NCBI RefSeq assembly: GCF_008831125.1
Contig: NZ_WBKA01000006.1
Span: forward strand, 51,370-115,369
DNA from: Pseudoclavibacter caeni
Lineage (GTDB): Bacteria; Actinomycetota; Actinomycetes; Actinomycetales; Microbacteriaceae
Direction: 5' to 3'
Length of the DNA stretch: 64,000 nucleotides
This document shows positions 1 through 12,883 of the stretch, in pieces. The notes under the pieces were generated by a model, which saw nothing but the letters and a program-made list of their open reading frames with translations, was not told the DNA's origin and did no database searches. The translations under genes were made by a program, and so were the position numbers. Every line of letters begins with the position of its first letter. Position 1 is the first letter of the stretch.

Positions 1-3479
<3,479 letters not shown>

Positions 3480-3607
3480 GAGGTTCCTCCGGTCATGTGG
3501 CTCGTCGTTTCGGTGGATTCGACCGCGACCCGCCGGCGTCCAACACGATCCGACCTCGCCCGCCGGGCTACACTCGGCCCTCGGGCGACGTCGGATCCCA
3601 CTGTGTG

Positions 3608-3644
3608 ACCGCCATATGACACACCACCTGCCCACCGCCATATG
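3608..3644. repeat. 11-bp direct repeat in the rpoB leader
   Basis: ACCGCCATATG occurs at 3608-3618 and 3634-3644, offset by 26 bp. On the rpoB-sense strand the downstream copy sits between TGTGT and ACACA half-sites. The function is unknown; a regulator site or a leader RNA element are both possible. Confidence 0.5.
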
Positions 3645-3679
3645 CGGGCATGAGAAAACACCGACGAGCGCAAACATTC

Positions 3680-3708
3680 AGCATAGCGCCCATACCATGA
3701 CCTGTCCA
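3680..3708 (-). promoter_or_regulatory. Putative sigma-70-type promoter of rpoB
   Basis: On the minus strand, TGGACA (3708-3703) is followed by exactly 17 bases and then TATGCT (3685-3680). This is the best -35/-10 pair seen in the window. Transcription would start near 3673 and give rpoB a leader of about 190 bases that contains a repeated 11-mer. Confidence 0.6.
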
Positions 3709-3917
3709 CCCCTGCAAGCGGATGCCGCGGGACGAGGCCGGCCGGATGCCCAGGAACGACCGCAGCCCGGACTGCCCGACGTCAGGACCGGCCGGGCAGC
3801 CCGCCCAGGTCCACGACCGGGCGACGCCGGTTCCGGAGCCGGACCTCGGGCGCCCCACCGAACACCGCATCCCCGCTGTGCGAAGCGCCGCGAGCCGCAG
3901 CGCGGAAATCGCCACGC

Positions 3918-4499
3918 TCAGACACCGACCGCGGCGAGCAGCCGCTCGACGAGCACGCCCCGGTTGCCCTCGAGGTCGGCCAGCGTCCCGGGGCGACGCA
4001 CCTGCTCCGGCGTCAGCCAGGTCAGCTCGAGCGCGTCCTGCCGCGGCTGGCAGGTGCCGGTGACGGGCACGACGTACGCGAGCGAGACGGCGTGCTGCCG
4101 CCCGTCGAACAGCTCCGCGGGGCTCGACGGCACCGGGAAGTACTCGCCGACCGCCAGCGGCAGCGGCGAAGCCGGCAGCTGCGGGAACGCGATCGGCCCC
4201 AGGTCGTTCTCGAGATGCCGCAGCAGCGCCTCGCGAAGGCTCTCGCCGAACCGCACCCGGCCCGAGACGATCGTGCGGGTGATCGACGCGGCGTCGCTCA
4301 CCCGCAGCAGCAGGCCGACCTCAGTGACGCGTCCTCCCGACCCCACGCGCACGGGCAGCGCCTCGACGTACACCATCGGCACCTTGCGCCGGGCGAGGTC
4401 GAGCTCGACGTCGGTCAGCCACCCCGAGTCAGCCCCGCCGGACTGGCTGAGGACGTCGTCGTCGGGGTCCTGCGGATCCGGCGTGCCCACGATGCTCAT
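3918..4499 (-). CDS. Nudix-hydrolase-like protein (DUF4916 family)
   Basis: The 193-residue protein resembles the DUF4916/Nudix-like family of actinobacteria, which has a Nudix fold but a poorly kept Nudix box. A relaxed box-like stretch runs from VSGRVRFGESLREALLRHLENDLGP (mid-protein), and a later segment (LELTWLTPEQV) is typical of Nudix proteins. The substrate is unknown. I prefer ATG 4499 because GATAAT sits seven bases upstream, which suits a leaderless start. ATG 4508 would add three residues but overlaps that -10 box. The gene is divergent from the queuosine-precursor transporter and lies upstream of rpoB on the same strand, but with its own spacing and no overlap. Confidence 0.75.
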   Translation of the reverse strand: MSIVGTPDPQDPDDDVLSQSGGADSGWLTDVELDLARRKVPMVYVEALPVRVGSGGRVTEVGLLLRVSDAASITRTIVSGRVRFGESLREALLRHLENDLGPIAFPQLPASPLPLAVGEYFPVPSSPAELFDGRQHAVSLAYVVPVTGTCQPRQDALELTWLTPEQVRRPGTLADLEGNRGVLVERLLAAVGV

Positions 4500-4506
4500 G
4501 TCGAGC

Positions 4507-4512
4507 ATTATC
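4507..4512 (-). promoter_or_regulatory. -10 box of the Nudix-like gene (leaderless)
   Basis: GATAAT is followed by seven bases and then ATG 4499. No Shine-Dalgarno is present. Confidence 0.45.
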
Positions 4513-4586
4513 GCACCCGCCCCTGGTCAGCGACCCCGGCCGGGCCGGCCGCCGCCCCGGCCGGACGCCCGCGCGCCGACGCGCGG

Positions 4587-4592
4587 TAGAAT
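4587..4592 (+). promoter_or_regulatory. -10 box of the queuosine-precursor transporter (leaderless)
   Basis: TAGAAT lies eight bases before ATG 4601. There is no ribosome-binding site between them, so the mRNA probably begins at or next to the start codon. Confidence 0.5.
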
Positions 4593-4600
4593 CCCGGCAC

Positions 4601-5368
4601 ATGAGCCAGCCGCAGACCGATCCGCACGCCCCGAGCCGCCACGACGCCGCCGAGCCGTACGCCGACGGCCCGGCCCGCACCGCGTCCGCCACCCCCGTGG
4701 AGCGGCCGAGCTACCGCTTCTACCCCGTGATCGTGGCCGTGTTCGCCTCGCTGCTGCTCATCTCGAACATCGCGGCCACGCAAGGGGTCGTGTTCGGGCC
4801 GATCGCCGGGTTCCCGATCAACACCGACGGGGGCTTCCTGCTCTTCCCGCTCGCGTACGTGCTCGGCGACGTGCTCAGCGAGGTCTACGGGTTCCGGCGC
4901 ACGCGGCTGGCGACGGTCATCGGGTTCGGCATCGCCCTGGGCGCGATGGTCTACTTCCAGTTCGTCATCGCGCTGCCGAAGTCGGAGGGCACGGACGCCG
5001 CCTCGTTCGACGCGCTGCTCGGGCTCAGCGCGCCGCAGATCCTGCTCGGGTCGCTGCTCGGCTTCCTCGTCGGGCAGACCCTCAACGCCTGGGTCGTCGT
5101 CGCGATGAAACGCCGCCGCCGCGACGAGCGCCAGCTCTGGGCGCGGCTGCTCGGGTCGACCGTGGCCGGCGAGCTCGCCGACACGCTCGTGTTCTGCCTG
5201 ATCGCCGCCCCGGTGCTCGGCTTCACCTCGCTGAGCGACTTCGTGATCTACACCGTGCTCGGGTTCGTGTACAAGACCGCGGTCGAGGCGGTGCTGCTGC
5301 CCTTCACCTACCGCGTCATCGCCTGGGTGAAGCGGCACGAGCCCGACTACCGCCCGGTCGGCGCCTGA
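4601..5368 (+). CDS. Queuosine precursor transporter (YhhQ/VUT family)
   Basis: This 255-residue integral membrane protein belongs to the YhhQ/QPTR (vitamin-uptake-like, DUF165) family, known to import queuosine precursors. After a hydrophilic N-terminus of about 45 residues come about six hydrophobic segments. Family hallmarks visible are the SNIAATQ segment in the first helix, FPLAYVLGDVLSEVYGFRRTR, and the late helix GELADTLVF. It runs tail-to-tail with tgt, 16 bases apart. That fits salvage, because no de novo preQ0 genes (queCDEF) are in the window. Whether the imported base is queuine, preQ1 or preQ0 cannot be told from sequence. Confidence 0.9.
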   Translation: MSQPQTDPHAPSRHDAAEPYADGPARTASATPVERPSYRFYPVIVAVFASLLLISNIAATQGVVFGPIAGFPINTDGGFLLFPLAYVLGDVLSEVYGFRRTRLATVIGFGIALGAMVYFQFVIALPKSEGTDAASFDALLGLSAPQILLGSLLGFLVGQTLNAWVVVAMKRRRRDERQLWARLLGSTVAGELADTLVFCLIAAPVLGFTSLSDFVIYTVLGFVYKTAVEAVLLPFTYRVIAWVKRHEPDYRPVGA

Positions 5369-5384
5369 GGCATCCGCCCGCCGC

Positions 5385-6674
5385 TCAGCGCGCCGAGCCG
5401 TAGTACGCGCCCAGCACGTCCTCGCGGTATGCGTCGAAGTCGCCCGCCTCGATCGCCTGCCGGGCGTCGTCGACGAGCCGCACGATGAACCGCTCGTTGT
5501 GGATGCTGCAGAGCGTCGCCGCGTTCATCTCGTGCGCCTTGAAGAGATGGTGCAGGTACGCCCGCGTGTAGTGGGTGCAGGTGTGGCAGTCGCAGCCGGG
5601 GTCGATCGGGCCGAGGTCCATGCGGAAGCGGGCCTGCTTGAGGTTGTAACGGCCGTGTCGGGAGTACACCGCCGAGCTGCGCGCCACCCGTGTAGGCGAC
5701 ACGCAGTCGAACGTGTCCACGCCCGCCTCGATCGCGGCGAGGAGGTCGTCCGGCTCGCTGATGCCGAGCAGGTGGCGAGGACGGTCCTCCGGCAGCTCGT
5801 CGACCATCCACCCGATAATCTCGGCCATCCGGCTCTTCTCCAGCGCACCACCGAGCCCGAACCCGTCGAAGCGGCGCCCGTCGACCTCCATCGCGCCGAG
5901 GTCACGGGCCGCCTTGCGCCGCAGATCCTCGTGGTTGGCGCCCTGCAGCACGCCGAACAGCGCCTGGGGCGGCCGGTCGGCGCGCGCCTCGGCGAGGCGA
6001 CCATGCTCGGCGAGGCAGCGCTCGGCCCAGCGTCGGGTGCGCTCCAGCGAGCGCTCCTGGTAGCCGCGGGTGTTCATGAGCGTGGTCAGCTCGTCGAAGG
6101 CGAACATCACATCGGCGCCGAGCTGATGCTGGATGCGCATCGACACCTCGGGTGTGAACCGGTGCATCGATCCGTCCAGGTGCGACTTGAACGTCACCCC
6201 GTCGTCGTCGACGTGTGCGAGCCGCTCCCTGCCAGGTGCGACCACCTCGTCCGACCGACGCCCCGCCATGTCCATCGCGAGCACCTTCTTGAACCCGACG
6301 CCGAGGCTCATCACCTGGAACCCGCCCGAGTCGGTGAACGTCGGCCCGGACCAGTTCATGAACCGGCCGAGCCCGCCGGCCGCGTCGAGCACCTCGGGGC
6401 CGGGCTGCAGGTACAGGTGGTATGCGTTGGCGAGCAGCGCCTGGGCGCCGAGGTCCGCCATCGCCTCCGGCAGCACAGCCTTCACCGCGGCCTGGGTTGC
6501 GACCGGGATGAACGCGGGCGTGCGGATGTCGCCATGCGGGGTGTGGATGACCCCGGTGCGGCCGCCCCGCCCGCCGCGCGCCCGTCCGGCGGACGCCGCC
6601 CGGGCACCGCCGGCCGCGTCGCCTCCCCCGCGGCGCGGTTCCAGTCTGGTCCTGATCTCGAAGCCGAAGGTCAT
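5385..6674 (-). CDS. tgt: Queuine/archaeosine-type tRNA-guanine transglycosylase
   Basis: The 429-residue enzyme exchanges guanine 34 of GUN-anticodon tRNAs for queuine or its precursor. Visible features are DSGGFQVMSLG (substrate-binding Asp), GVLQGANHEDLR, GFGLGGALEKSRM, the nucleophile segment FDCVSPTRVAR and the zinc site CDCHTCTHYTRAYL followed by H about 25 residues later. The start MTFGFEI matches the family's N-terminal strand. A Gly/Ala/Arg-rich insert at about residues 15-40 is lineage-specific. CATGAT six bases upstream of ATG suggests a leaderless start. It is convergent with the transporter and probably works with it in queuosine salvage. Confidence 0.95.
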   Translation of the reverse strand: MTFGFEIRTRLEPRRGGGDAAGGARAASAGRARGGRGGRTGVIHTPHGDIRTPAFIPVATQAAVKAVLPEAMADLGAQALLANAYHLYLQPGPEVLDAAGGLGRFMNWSGPTFTDSGGFQVMSLGVGFKKVLAMDMAGRRSDEVVAPGRERLAHVDDDGVTFKSHLDGSMHRFTPEVSMRIQHQLGADVMFAFDELTTLMNTRGYQERSLERTRRWAERCLAEHGRLAEARADRPPQALFGVLQGANHEDLRRKAARDLGAMEVDGRRFDGFGLGGALEKSRMAEIIGWMVDELPEDRPRHLLGISEPDDLLAAIEAGVDTFDCVSPTRVARSSAVYSRHGRYNLKQARFRMDLGPIDPGCDCHTCTHYTRAYLHHLFKAHEMNAATLCSIHNERFIVRLVDDARQAIEAGDFDAYREDVLGAYYGSAR

Positions 6675-6680
6675 CCGACC

Positions 6681-6686
6681 ATCATG
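6681..6686 (-). promoter_or_regulatory. -10 box of tgt (leaderless)
   Basis: CATGAT (one change from TATGAT) is six bases before ATG 6674, with no Shine-Dalgarno. Confidence 0.35.
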
Positions 6687-6890
6687 CCACCGGAACCCGG
6701 GCCAGGCACGGGGCCCGAGCGGTCAGGGCGCTGCCCGGCCACCGACACAGATTCAGCATCCCGACCCCGTCACAGCAGAGAATCCGCCCCACCCGCCGAA
6801 TCCCCGCCGAGACGCTGACCGCATCACGGCATCCGCACCCAGACGCCGTCACACGTCGTCATCCGCGAGCGCCCGGGCCACGGGCTCGCC

Positions 6891-6896
6891 TAGGGT
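6891..6896 (+). promoter_or_regulatory. -10 box of the amidotransferase gene (leaderless)
   Basis: TAGGGT lies six bases before ATG 6903. No ribosome-binding site is visible. Confidence 0.45.
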
Positions 6897-6902
6897 GAGT
6901 TC

Positions 6903-7634
6903 ATGCGACCGTTCCTGCATCTGAGCGTGCGCGACGATGACCTCGCCACCGCCGAGGAGCACGCCGCGCTGCTGCGCTTCACCGGGCTCGCCGATGACGA
7001 GCTCGCCCATCGCCGCGTCGAGCGGGCGAGCCTCGCCGGGCTCGACCCGGCCGCGTTCTCCGGCATCATCCTGGGCGGCAGCCCGTACGACTGGACGGCG
7101 CCGGAGGCGGAGAAGGACGCCCTCCAGCGGCGCATCGAGACGGAGCTGACCGAGCTCGTGCGCCGGGTGATCGACGCCGACCTGCCCTTCCTCGGACTGT
7201 GCTACGGCGTCGGCGCGGTCGCGGCCGCCTGCGACGTGCCACTCACCCGCGCGCATCCCGAGGACGCTCGTCTCGCCCGCGTGGCCGTCACCCCGGCCGG
7301 CCGCGACGACCCGCTGCTGGCGGACGCGCCCGAACTGCTGCACGCGTTCGTCGGCCACCACGAGGGACTCGCCGCGACGCCGCGTGACGCCGCGCTGCTG
7401 GCCGTCGGCGACGTCGCCCCGGTGCAGATGCTGCGCGTGGGCAGCCGCGTCTACGCCACCCAGTTCCACCCGGAGCTCGACCAGTCGGGCTTCATCCGCC
7501 GCGCCGCCCGCTACGACGGCCACGGCTACTACCCGGACGGCCACCTCGACCGGGTGGACGAGGCCACCCGCGACGTCGACACGTCCGCCGCCCACGCCCT
7601 GCTGCGCCGGTTCACCGAGGTCGCCCGGCGGTGA
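6903..7634 (+). CDS. Class I glutamine amidotransferase (GMP-synthase-like)
   Basis: This 243-residue protein has a stand-alone class I glutamine amidotransferase fold. The nucleophile elbow FLGLCYGVG places Cys100, and the triad is completed by QFHPELD (His189, Glu191). GGSPYDW forms the oxyanion-side loop, and GHHEG lies between. No synthetase partner domain is attached and none is adjacent, so the ammonia acceptor is unknown. Such proteins are often labelled GMP-synthase-like, or gamma-glutamyl hydrolases when they act on gamma-glutamyl amines. The next gene starts 210 bases downstream with its own promoter-like box, so it is probably monocistronic. Confidence 0.85.
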   Translation: MRPFLHLSVRDDDLATAEEHAALLRFTGLADDELAHRRVERASLAGLDPAAFSGIILGGSPYDWTAPEAEKDALQRRIETELTELVRRVIDADLPFLGLCYGVGAVAAACDVPLTRAHPEDARLARVAVTPAGRDDPLLADAPELLHAFVGHHEGLAATPRDAALLAVGDVAPVQMLRVGSRVYATQFHPELDQSGFIRRAARYDGHGYYPDGHLDRVDEATRDVDTSAAHALLRRFTEVARR

Positions 7635-7830
7635 GCGGCGCGGCGCGGCGATCCGCGTCAAGGCGGCCGCGAGCGCGCCGCTGACCGAGACGATCGTCTC
7701 CCGCCCGCGGGCTCGTCCGAGCCAGCCGCGTCGTCTGCCCCACGGCCCCACGCAGCCGCGGGCCAGGCGGCGGGGCTGGTCAGGCGGCGGGGCGTGCCAG
7801 CCGGCTCTTCCGCGCCATGACCGCACCGTC

Positions 7831-7836
7831 TACGAT
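7831..7836 (+). promoter_or_regulatory. -10 box of the TctA-mevalonate gene set
   Basis: TACGAT lies eight bases before ATG 7845. It is the only promoter-like box seen ahead of the collinear set 7845-15285. Confidence 0.4.
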
Positions 7837-7844
7837 CGTTGGTC

Positions 7845-8300
7845 ATGGATTCCACTGATCATCAGACGGATGATCGGAAGTACATCGAGGTGTGGAACGA
7901 CCTGGTCTCGCCCAGAGACCTGACCTGGTCGCTCGTCATCTGCGGCGGCACCACCGCCGCCGCGCTTCTGATCTCGCAGGCTCTCGGACAGAGCGCCTTC
8001 TTCTGGGGCCTCGGCGGCTCCGTCGTCGGCTTCATCGTCACGACCCTGCTCATCACCCCGAAGCGGGTCGTCCGCCTGGTCGACGGGCCCTCCCGCGGCG
8101 TGGCCGGCCCGGCCGCCGCATCGGACGATCCTGACGCATCCGCGGGCACCGTGTCCCGCGCGGCGACGGACGCGGCCGGGGCGCCGAGCGGGCAGGGGCC
8201 AGGCCACGCGACGGTCGCGCCCTCTCCCGCGACCGATCACCGGGACGCCGCGGGCACCGCCGCACCCGGCACCACCGCCCCGGACGAGGAGGCCCGCTGA
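7845..8300 (+). CDS. Small two-helix membrane protein, possible TctB-like partner
   Basis: The 151-residue product has a hydrophilic N-terminus, two hydrophobic segments (about residues 30-48 and 52-70), and a long Ala/Pro/Thr/Asp-rich tail with no recognised domain. I chose ATG 7845 over TTG 7839 because of the -10 box at 7831. Its stop codon overlaps the start of the TctA-like permease by one base (TGATG), so the two are probably translated together. In tripartite tricarboxylate transporters the gene beside tctA is tctB, a small membrane protein with four helices. This protein could be a reduced counterpart, but I see no direct homology. Confidence 0.7.
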   Translation: MDSTDHQTDDRKYIEVWNDLVSPRDLTWSLVICGGTTAAALLISQALGQSAFFWGLGGSVVGFIVTTLLITPKRVVRLVDGPSRGVAGPAAASDDPDASAGTVSRAATDAAGAPSGQGPGHATVAPSPATDHRDAAGTAAPGTTAPDEEAR

Positions 8301-9676
8301 TGGACGCCGCACTCCTGCTGCAGATGCTCGTCGCCGCGATCGGCGCGATCCTGCTGTACACGTTCATCGGGTTCATCCCGGGCACCGACGAGACGAGCGT
8401 GCTCGTGCCGGTCACCCTGGCCCTCGTGCTCGCCGGGGTGGCCCCCGCCGTGGTGCTCACGTTCTTCATCGCCGCGATCGTGACGCTCAATCTCACCAAC
8501 GCGATCCCGACGGCCCTCGTGGGCCTGCCCGGCGGGGTGATGTCCACACCGATGATGGACCACGCCCTGCTGCTCAAGCGCCGCGGCCGGGCGGCCGAGA
8601 CGATCCGGAAGATGGCCGCCGGCAGCGCGGTGGGCACCATCATCGCGATCCCCGTCAGCCTCGCGATCGCCACGGCGATCATGCCGCTGGCCGACCAGCT
8701 GCGCGCGTACGGCTCGCTGCTGTTCGTCATCGGCGCCGTGGTGCTCGCGCTGCTCGGCCGCAACCGTCTGCTGTCGCTCATCGCGATCATCCCGATGGCG
8801 CTGCTGTTCCAGGGCCTGCTCGCCCTGTACCGCCAGCAGGGCGTGCTGCCCGAGGGGAAGAGCGTGTCGGTGTCGTTCTTCCTCGGCATCACGATCGGCC
8901 CGCTGCTGGTGTCGCTGCTCGACCTGCTCAACCGCCGCCACCGTGACGCGCTGCCGCGCCGGGCACCGGCGCGGATCGACCTGTCGCGGCACGACCTGCG
9001 CGGCGGCTCGCTCGCCCCCAGCCGCATCCTCACGCGTGACGAGCTGGCCCGCACGAGCCTGTGGTCGCTCGTGACCACCCCGCTGTTCTTCCTCAGCCCG
9101 GTGGCACTGACCTTCCTGCTCGGCGAGACGGCCGCCGGCCCGGCCCGACGCTCCGCCGGCGAGCAGGGCGAGATCATCCGCGCGAACCGCGCCGTGAGCG
9201 CGATGAACGGCATCGCCCACGCTAGCTACCTCTCCGGCACGATCATCCCGCTGCTGGCGATCGGCCTGCCGCTGTCGCCGGTCGCGATCGGCCCCGCCCA
9301 GGCGCTGTTCAACGCCCCACCGGTGTTCACCACCGACCCGATGGTCAACATCCACACGCTGCTCGGCACCGGAGAGTTCATCGCCGCGGTCGTCGTGGGC
9401 GCCCTGCTGGCGCTCGTGCTCATGTACGTGATCGCCGTGCGGTACTCGTATGCGATCACCGACTTCGTGATGCGCCGCATCCCCCACGAGGCGGTGCTCG
9501 GGCTGTTCATCGCGTTCGTGCTGCTGCTGGCGTACCTGGACGCGGGCGTCGCCAACATCGCCGGCGTCCTGCTCGTCGGCGTCGCCTGCGGTACCCTGAA
9601 CAGGATCGGCGTGAGCTATGGCGTGCAGTTCATGACGCTGTACGCCTCGCCATGGATCGTGCAGAACCTGCTCTGA
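8300..9676 (+). CDS. TctA-like tripartite tricarboxylate transporter permease
   Basis: This 458-residue protein has about eleven to twelve hydrophobic segments and resembles the large TctA permease. The early re-entrant-like motif GFIPGTDETSVLVPVTLAL corresponds to the TctA GxxPGxG region, and IPTALVGLPGGVMSTPMMDHALLLKRRGRA matches the conserved second repeat. TctA works with TctB and a periplasmic or lipid-anchored TctC binding protein to take up carboxylates using ion gradients. No TctC is present here. The mevalonate kinase gene starts 58 bases downstream in the same direction, which suggests a carboxylate substrate linked to that pathway, but this is inference. Confidence 0.8.
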   Translation: MDAALLLQMLVAAIGAILLYTFIGFIPGTDETSVLVPVTLALVLAGVAPAVVLTFFIAAIVTLNLTNAIPTALVGLPGGVMSTPMMDHALLLKRRGRAAETIRKMAAGSAVGTIIAIPVSLAIATAIMPLADQLRAYGSLLFVIGAVVLALLGRNRLLSLIAIIPMALLFQGLLALYRQQGVLPEGKSVSVSFFLGITIGPLLVSLLDLLNRRHRDALPRRAPARIDLSRHDLRGGSLAPSRILTRDELARTSLWSLVTTPLFFLSPVALTFLLGETAAGPARRSAGEQGEIIRANRAVSAMNGIAHASYLSGTIIPLLAIGLPLSPVAIGPAQALFNAPPVFTTDPMVNIHTLLGTGEFIAAVVVGALLALVLMYVIAVRYSYAITDFVMRRIPHEAVLGLFIAFVLLLAYLDAGVANIAGVLLVGVACGTLNRIGVSYGVQFMTLYASPWIVQNLL

Positions 9677-9734
9677 ACCCCCGTCCGAGCGACTCTGCGT
9701 CGGCGCCGTCGCGCCGGGAAAGGCTTCATCGATC

Positions 9735-10708
<974 letters not shown>

Positions 10709-10712
<4 letters not shown>

Positions 10713-11740
10713 GCGCCGAGCCACTGCGCGAGCGCACCCGGACGGCGGCGACCGCCGTCGCCCACGCGAACATCGCGCTGATCAAGTACTGGGGCAAGGC
10801 CGACGAGGGGCTCATCATCCCGCACACATCGAGCCTGTCGCTCACCCTCGACGACCTGCACACGACGACCTCGGTCGTCTTCGACGAGGCCCTCGACACC
10901 GACGAGGCCGCGCTCGACGGCCGCCGACTCGCCGGCCGGGCGCTCGCCCGGGTGCGGGTCATGCTCGACCTCGTGCGCGCGCGGGCCGGGCTCGACGGGG
11001 TGTCCGCGCGCGTCCGCTCCCGCAACACCGTGCCCACCGCGGCGGGGCTCGCCAGCTCCGCGTCCGGGCTCGCCGCCCTCGCCGGCGCGGCCGCCGCGGC
11101 GGCGGGGCTCGACCTCGACGACCGGGATCTCTCCCGGCTCGCCCGCCGTGGGTCGGGGTCGGCGGCCCGCTCCGTGTTCGGCGGCCTCGCCCTGTGGCAC
11201 GCCGGCCATGACGACGCCAGCTCGTATGCGGAGCCCGTGTCGAGTCCGCTGCGCCTCGCGATCGTGGTGATCGTCATCGACGCCGGCCCGAAGCCCGTCT
11301 CCAGCCGCGAGGCGATGCGCCGCACCGTCGCCACCTCGCCCGACTACCCCGCCTGGGTGCGCCGCAGCGCCGGTGACCTCGCCGAGGCGCTCGACGCCGT
11401 GCGCACCGGCGACCTGCCCCGGCTCGGGGACGTCGCCGAGGCGAACGCGTTCGGCATGCACGGCACGATGCTCTCGGCCACGCCCCCGGTGCGCTATCTC
11501 ACCCCGGCCAGCCTCGCCGCCCTGCGCACGGTGTGGCGGGCCCGCCGCGACGGTCTGCCCGTCTGGGCGACGATGGACGCCGGCCCGAACGTCAAGGCGA
11601 TCACGTCCGCCGCCGACGCGGAGGCCGTCGCCCGCCGGCTGCGCGCCGACCTGGCCGGGGTGGTGCCCGAGACGAATGTCATCGTGGCGCATGCCGGTCC
11701 GGGCATACAGGTGCGCCGGCATCCCGCGGAGGCCCGCTGA
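10709..11740 (+). CDS. mvaD: Diphosphomevalonate decarboxylase
   Basis: The 343-residue GHMP-family enzyme converts mevalonate diphosphate to isopentenyl diphosphate with ATP, releasing CO2. Diagnostic motifs are ANIALIKYWGKAD (20-32), IPHTSSLSLTLD, the phosphate loop GLASSASGLAALA (113-125) and WATMDAGPNVK near residue 290, which carries the catalytic Asp. It starts inside the mvk stop (ATGA) and its own stop overlaps the phosphomevalonate kinase start by one base. The complement of the pathway (kinase, phosphokinase, decarboxylase) argues for the classical diphosphate substrate rather than the archaeal variant route. Confidence 0.93.
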
Positions 11741-12861
11741 TGGCGGTCGTCGCCCGGGCACCCGGCAAGCTCTACATCGCCGGTGAGTACGCGGTGGTCG
11801 AGCCCGGCCGCCCGGCCGTGCTCGTCGCCGTCGACCGGTACGTCACGGTCACCGTGACCCCGACGGAGGGCACCGGCCACATCATCTCCGACCAGACCGC
11901 ACCCCGGGCGCTCGCCTGGCACCGGGTGGGCGACGACCTCGTCGTCGACCCAGAGCAGTCCCCCTCGCGCTTCGTACTCGCCGCGATCCAGACCGTCGAG
12001 GAGGTCGCCCGGTCACTCGGGGCGCCGCTCGGCGTGTACGACCTGCGCATCGACAGCGAGCTCGACGACGACTCGGGGCGCAAGTTCGGCCTCGGCTCCT
12101 CTGCGGCGGTGACGGTCGCGACCGTGCGCGCCCTGTGCGCGTTCCACCGGCTCGACCTGACCCGGATGGAACAGTTCAAGCTCGCCCTGCTCGCCACCCT
12201 GGCCGTGGAGCGCTCCGGCTCCGGCGGCGACGTCGCCGCCAGCCAGTTCGGCGGCTGGATCCGCTACACCGCGTTCGATCGCGAGCGCTTGCGTGCCGAG
12301 CGCGTCGCCCGCCCCGCCGTCGAGCTGCTGCGCGAGCCGTGGCCGGGGCTCGGTGTGGCCCGGGTCGTCCCGCCCGACCGGCTGCGCCTGCTGGTGGGCT
12401 GGACGGGATCGCCGGCGTCGACCGCCCGGCTCGTGGACGGCGTCCAGGCCCGCAAGCGCGACCGCGACGTGCGCTACCTGGCGTTCCTCGACGACAGCAC
12501 GGCGTGCGTGGATGCCCTGGTGGCCGCGCTGGAGGCCGACGACGCGAGTGGCGTGCGCCGCGCCGTCCGCCGCAACCGCGAGCTGCTGCGCGGGCTCGGC
12601 GAGCACGCCGGCATCACGATCGAGACACCCGCGCTCACCCGGCTGATCGAGACAGCCGAGGCGTCCGGGGGCGCGGCGAAGACGAGCGGGGCCGGCGGCG
12701 GCGACTGCGGCATCGCGCTCATCGACCGTGACCGTGACATCGAGGCACTGCTGGCGGCCTGGGAGCGGGCCGACATCCGCCGGCTGAGCCTGCGCGTGCA
12801 CCCGCCGGAGGGCGTCATCGACGACGCGGGCGACGCGACCGCCGGAGGAAGCCTGGCATGA
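11740..12861 (+). CDS. Phosphomevalonate kinase
   Basis: This 373-residue GHMP kinase phosphorylates 5-phosphomevalonate to the diphosphate. The N-terminus APGKLYIAGEYAVVEPG is typical of bacterial phosphomevalonate kinases. The phosphate loop KFGLGSSAAVTVATV falls at 115-129 and the C-terminal SGAGGGDCGIAL closes the nucleotide site. ATG 11740 shares one base with the mvaD stop. A longer upstream ORF in this frame is an out-of-frame extension through mvaD. Completes the kinase-kinase-decarboxylase trio in order mvk, mvaD, pmk, the arrangement known from other mevalonate-using actinobacteria. Confidence 0.92.
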   Translation: MAVVARAPGKLYIAGEYAVVEPGRPAVLVAVDRYVTVTVTPTEGTGHIISDQTAPRALAWHRVGDDLVVDPEQSPSRFVLAAIQTVEEVARSLGAPLGVYDLRIDSELDDDSGRKFGLGSSAAVTVATVRALCAFHRLDLTRMEQFKLALLATLAVERSGSGGDVAASQFGGWIRYTAFDRERLRAERVARPAVELLREPWPGLGVARVVPPDRLRLLVGWTGSPASTARLVDGVQARKRDRDVRYLAFLDDSTACVDALVAALEADDASGVRRAVRRNRELLRGLGEHAGITIETPALTRLIETAEASGGAAKTSGAGGGDCGIALIDRDRDIEALLAAWERADIRRLSLRVHPPEGVIDDAGDATAGGSLA

Positions 12862-12883
12862 ACGACGGAGAGGTGAAGCGGGC

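Larger units (their letters stand above)
3480..3917. other. Intergenic region between rpoB and the Nudix-like gene
   Basis: These 438 bases hold the rpoB promoter and leader. The short ORFs on both strands lack codon bias and recognisable domains. Two direct copies of ACCGCCATATG lie at 3608-3618 and 3634-3644. I see no RNA gene here. Confidence 0.6.
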
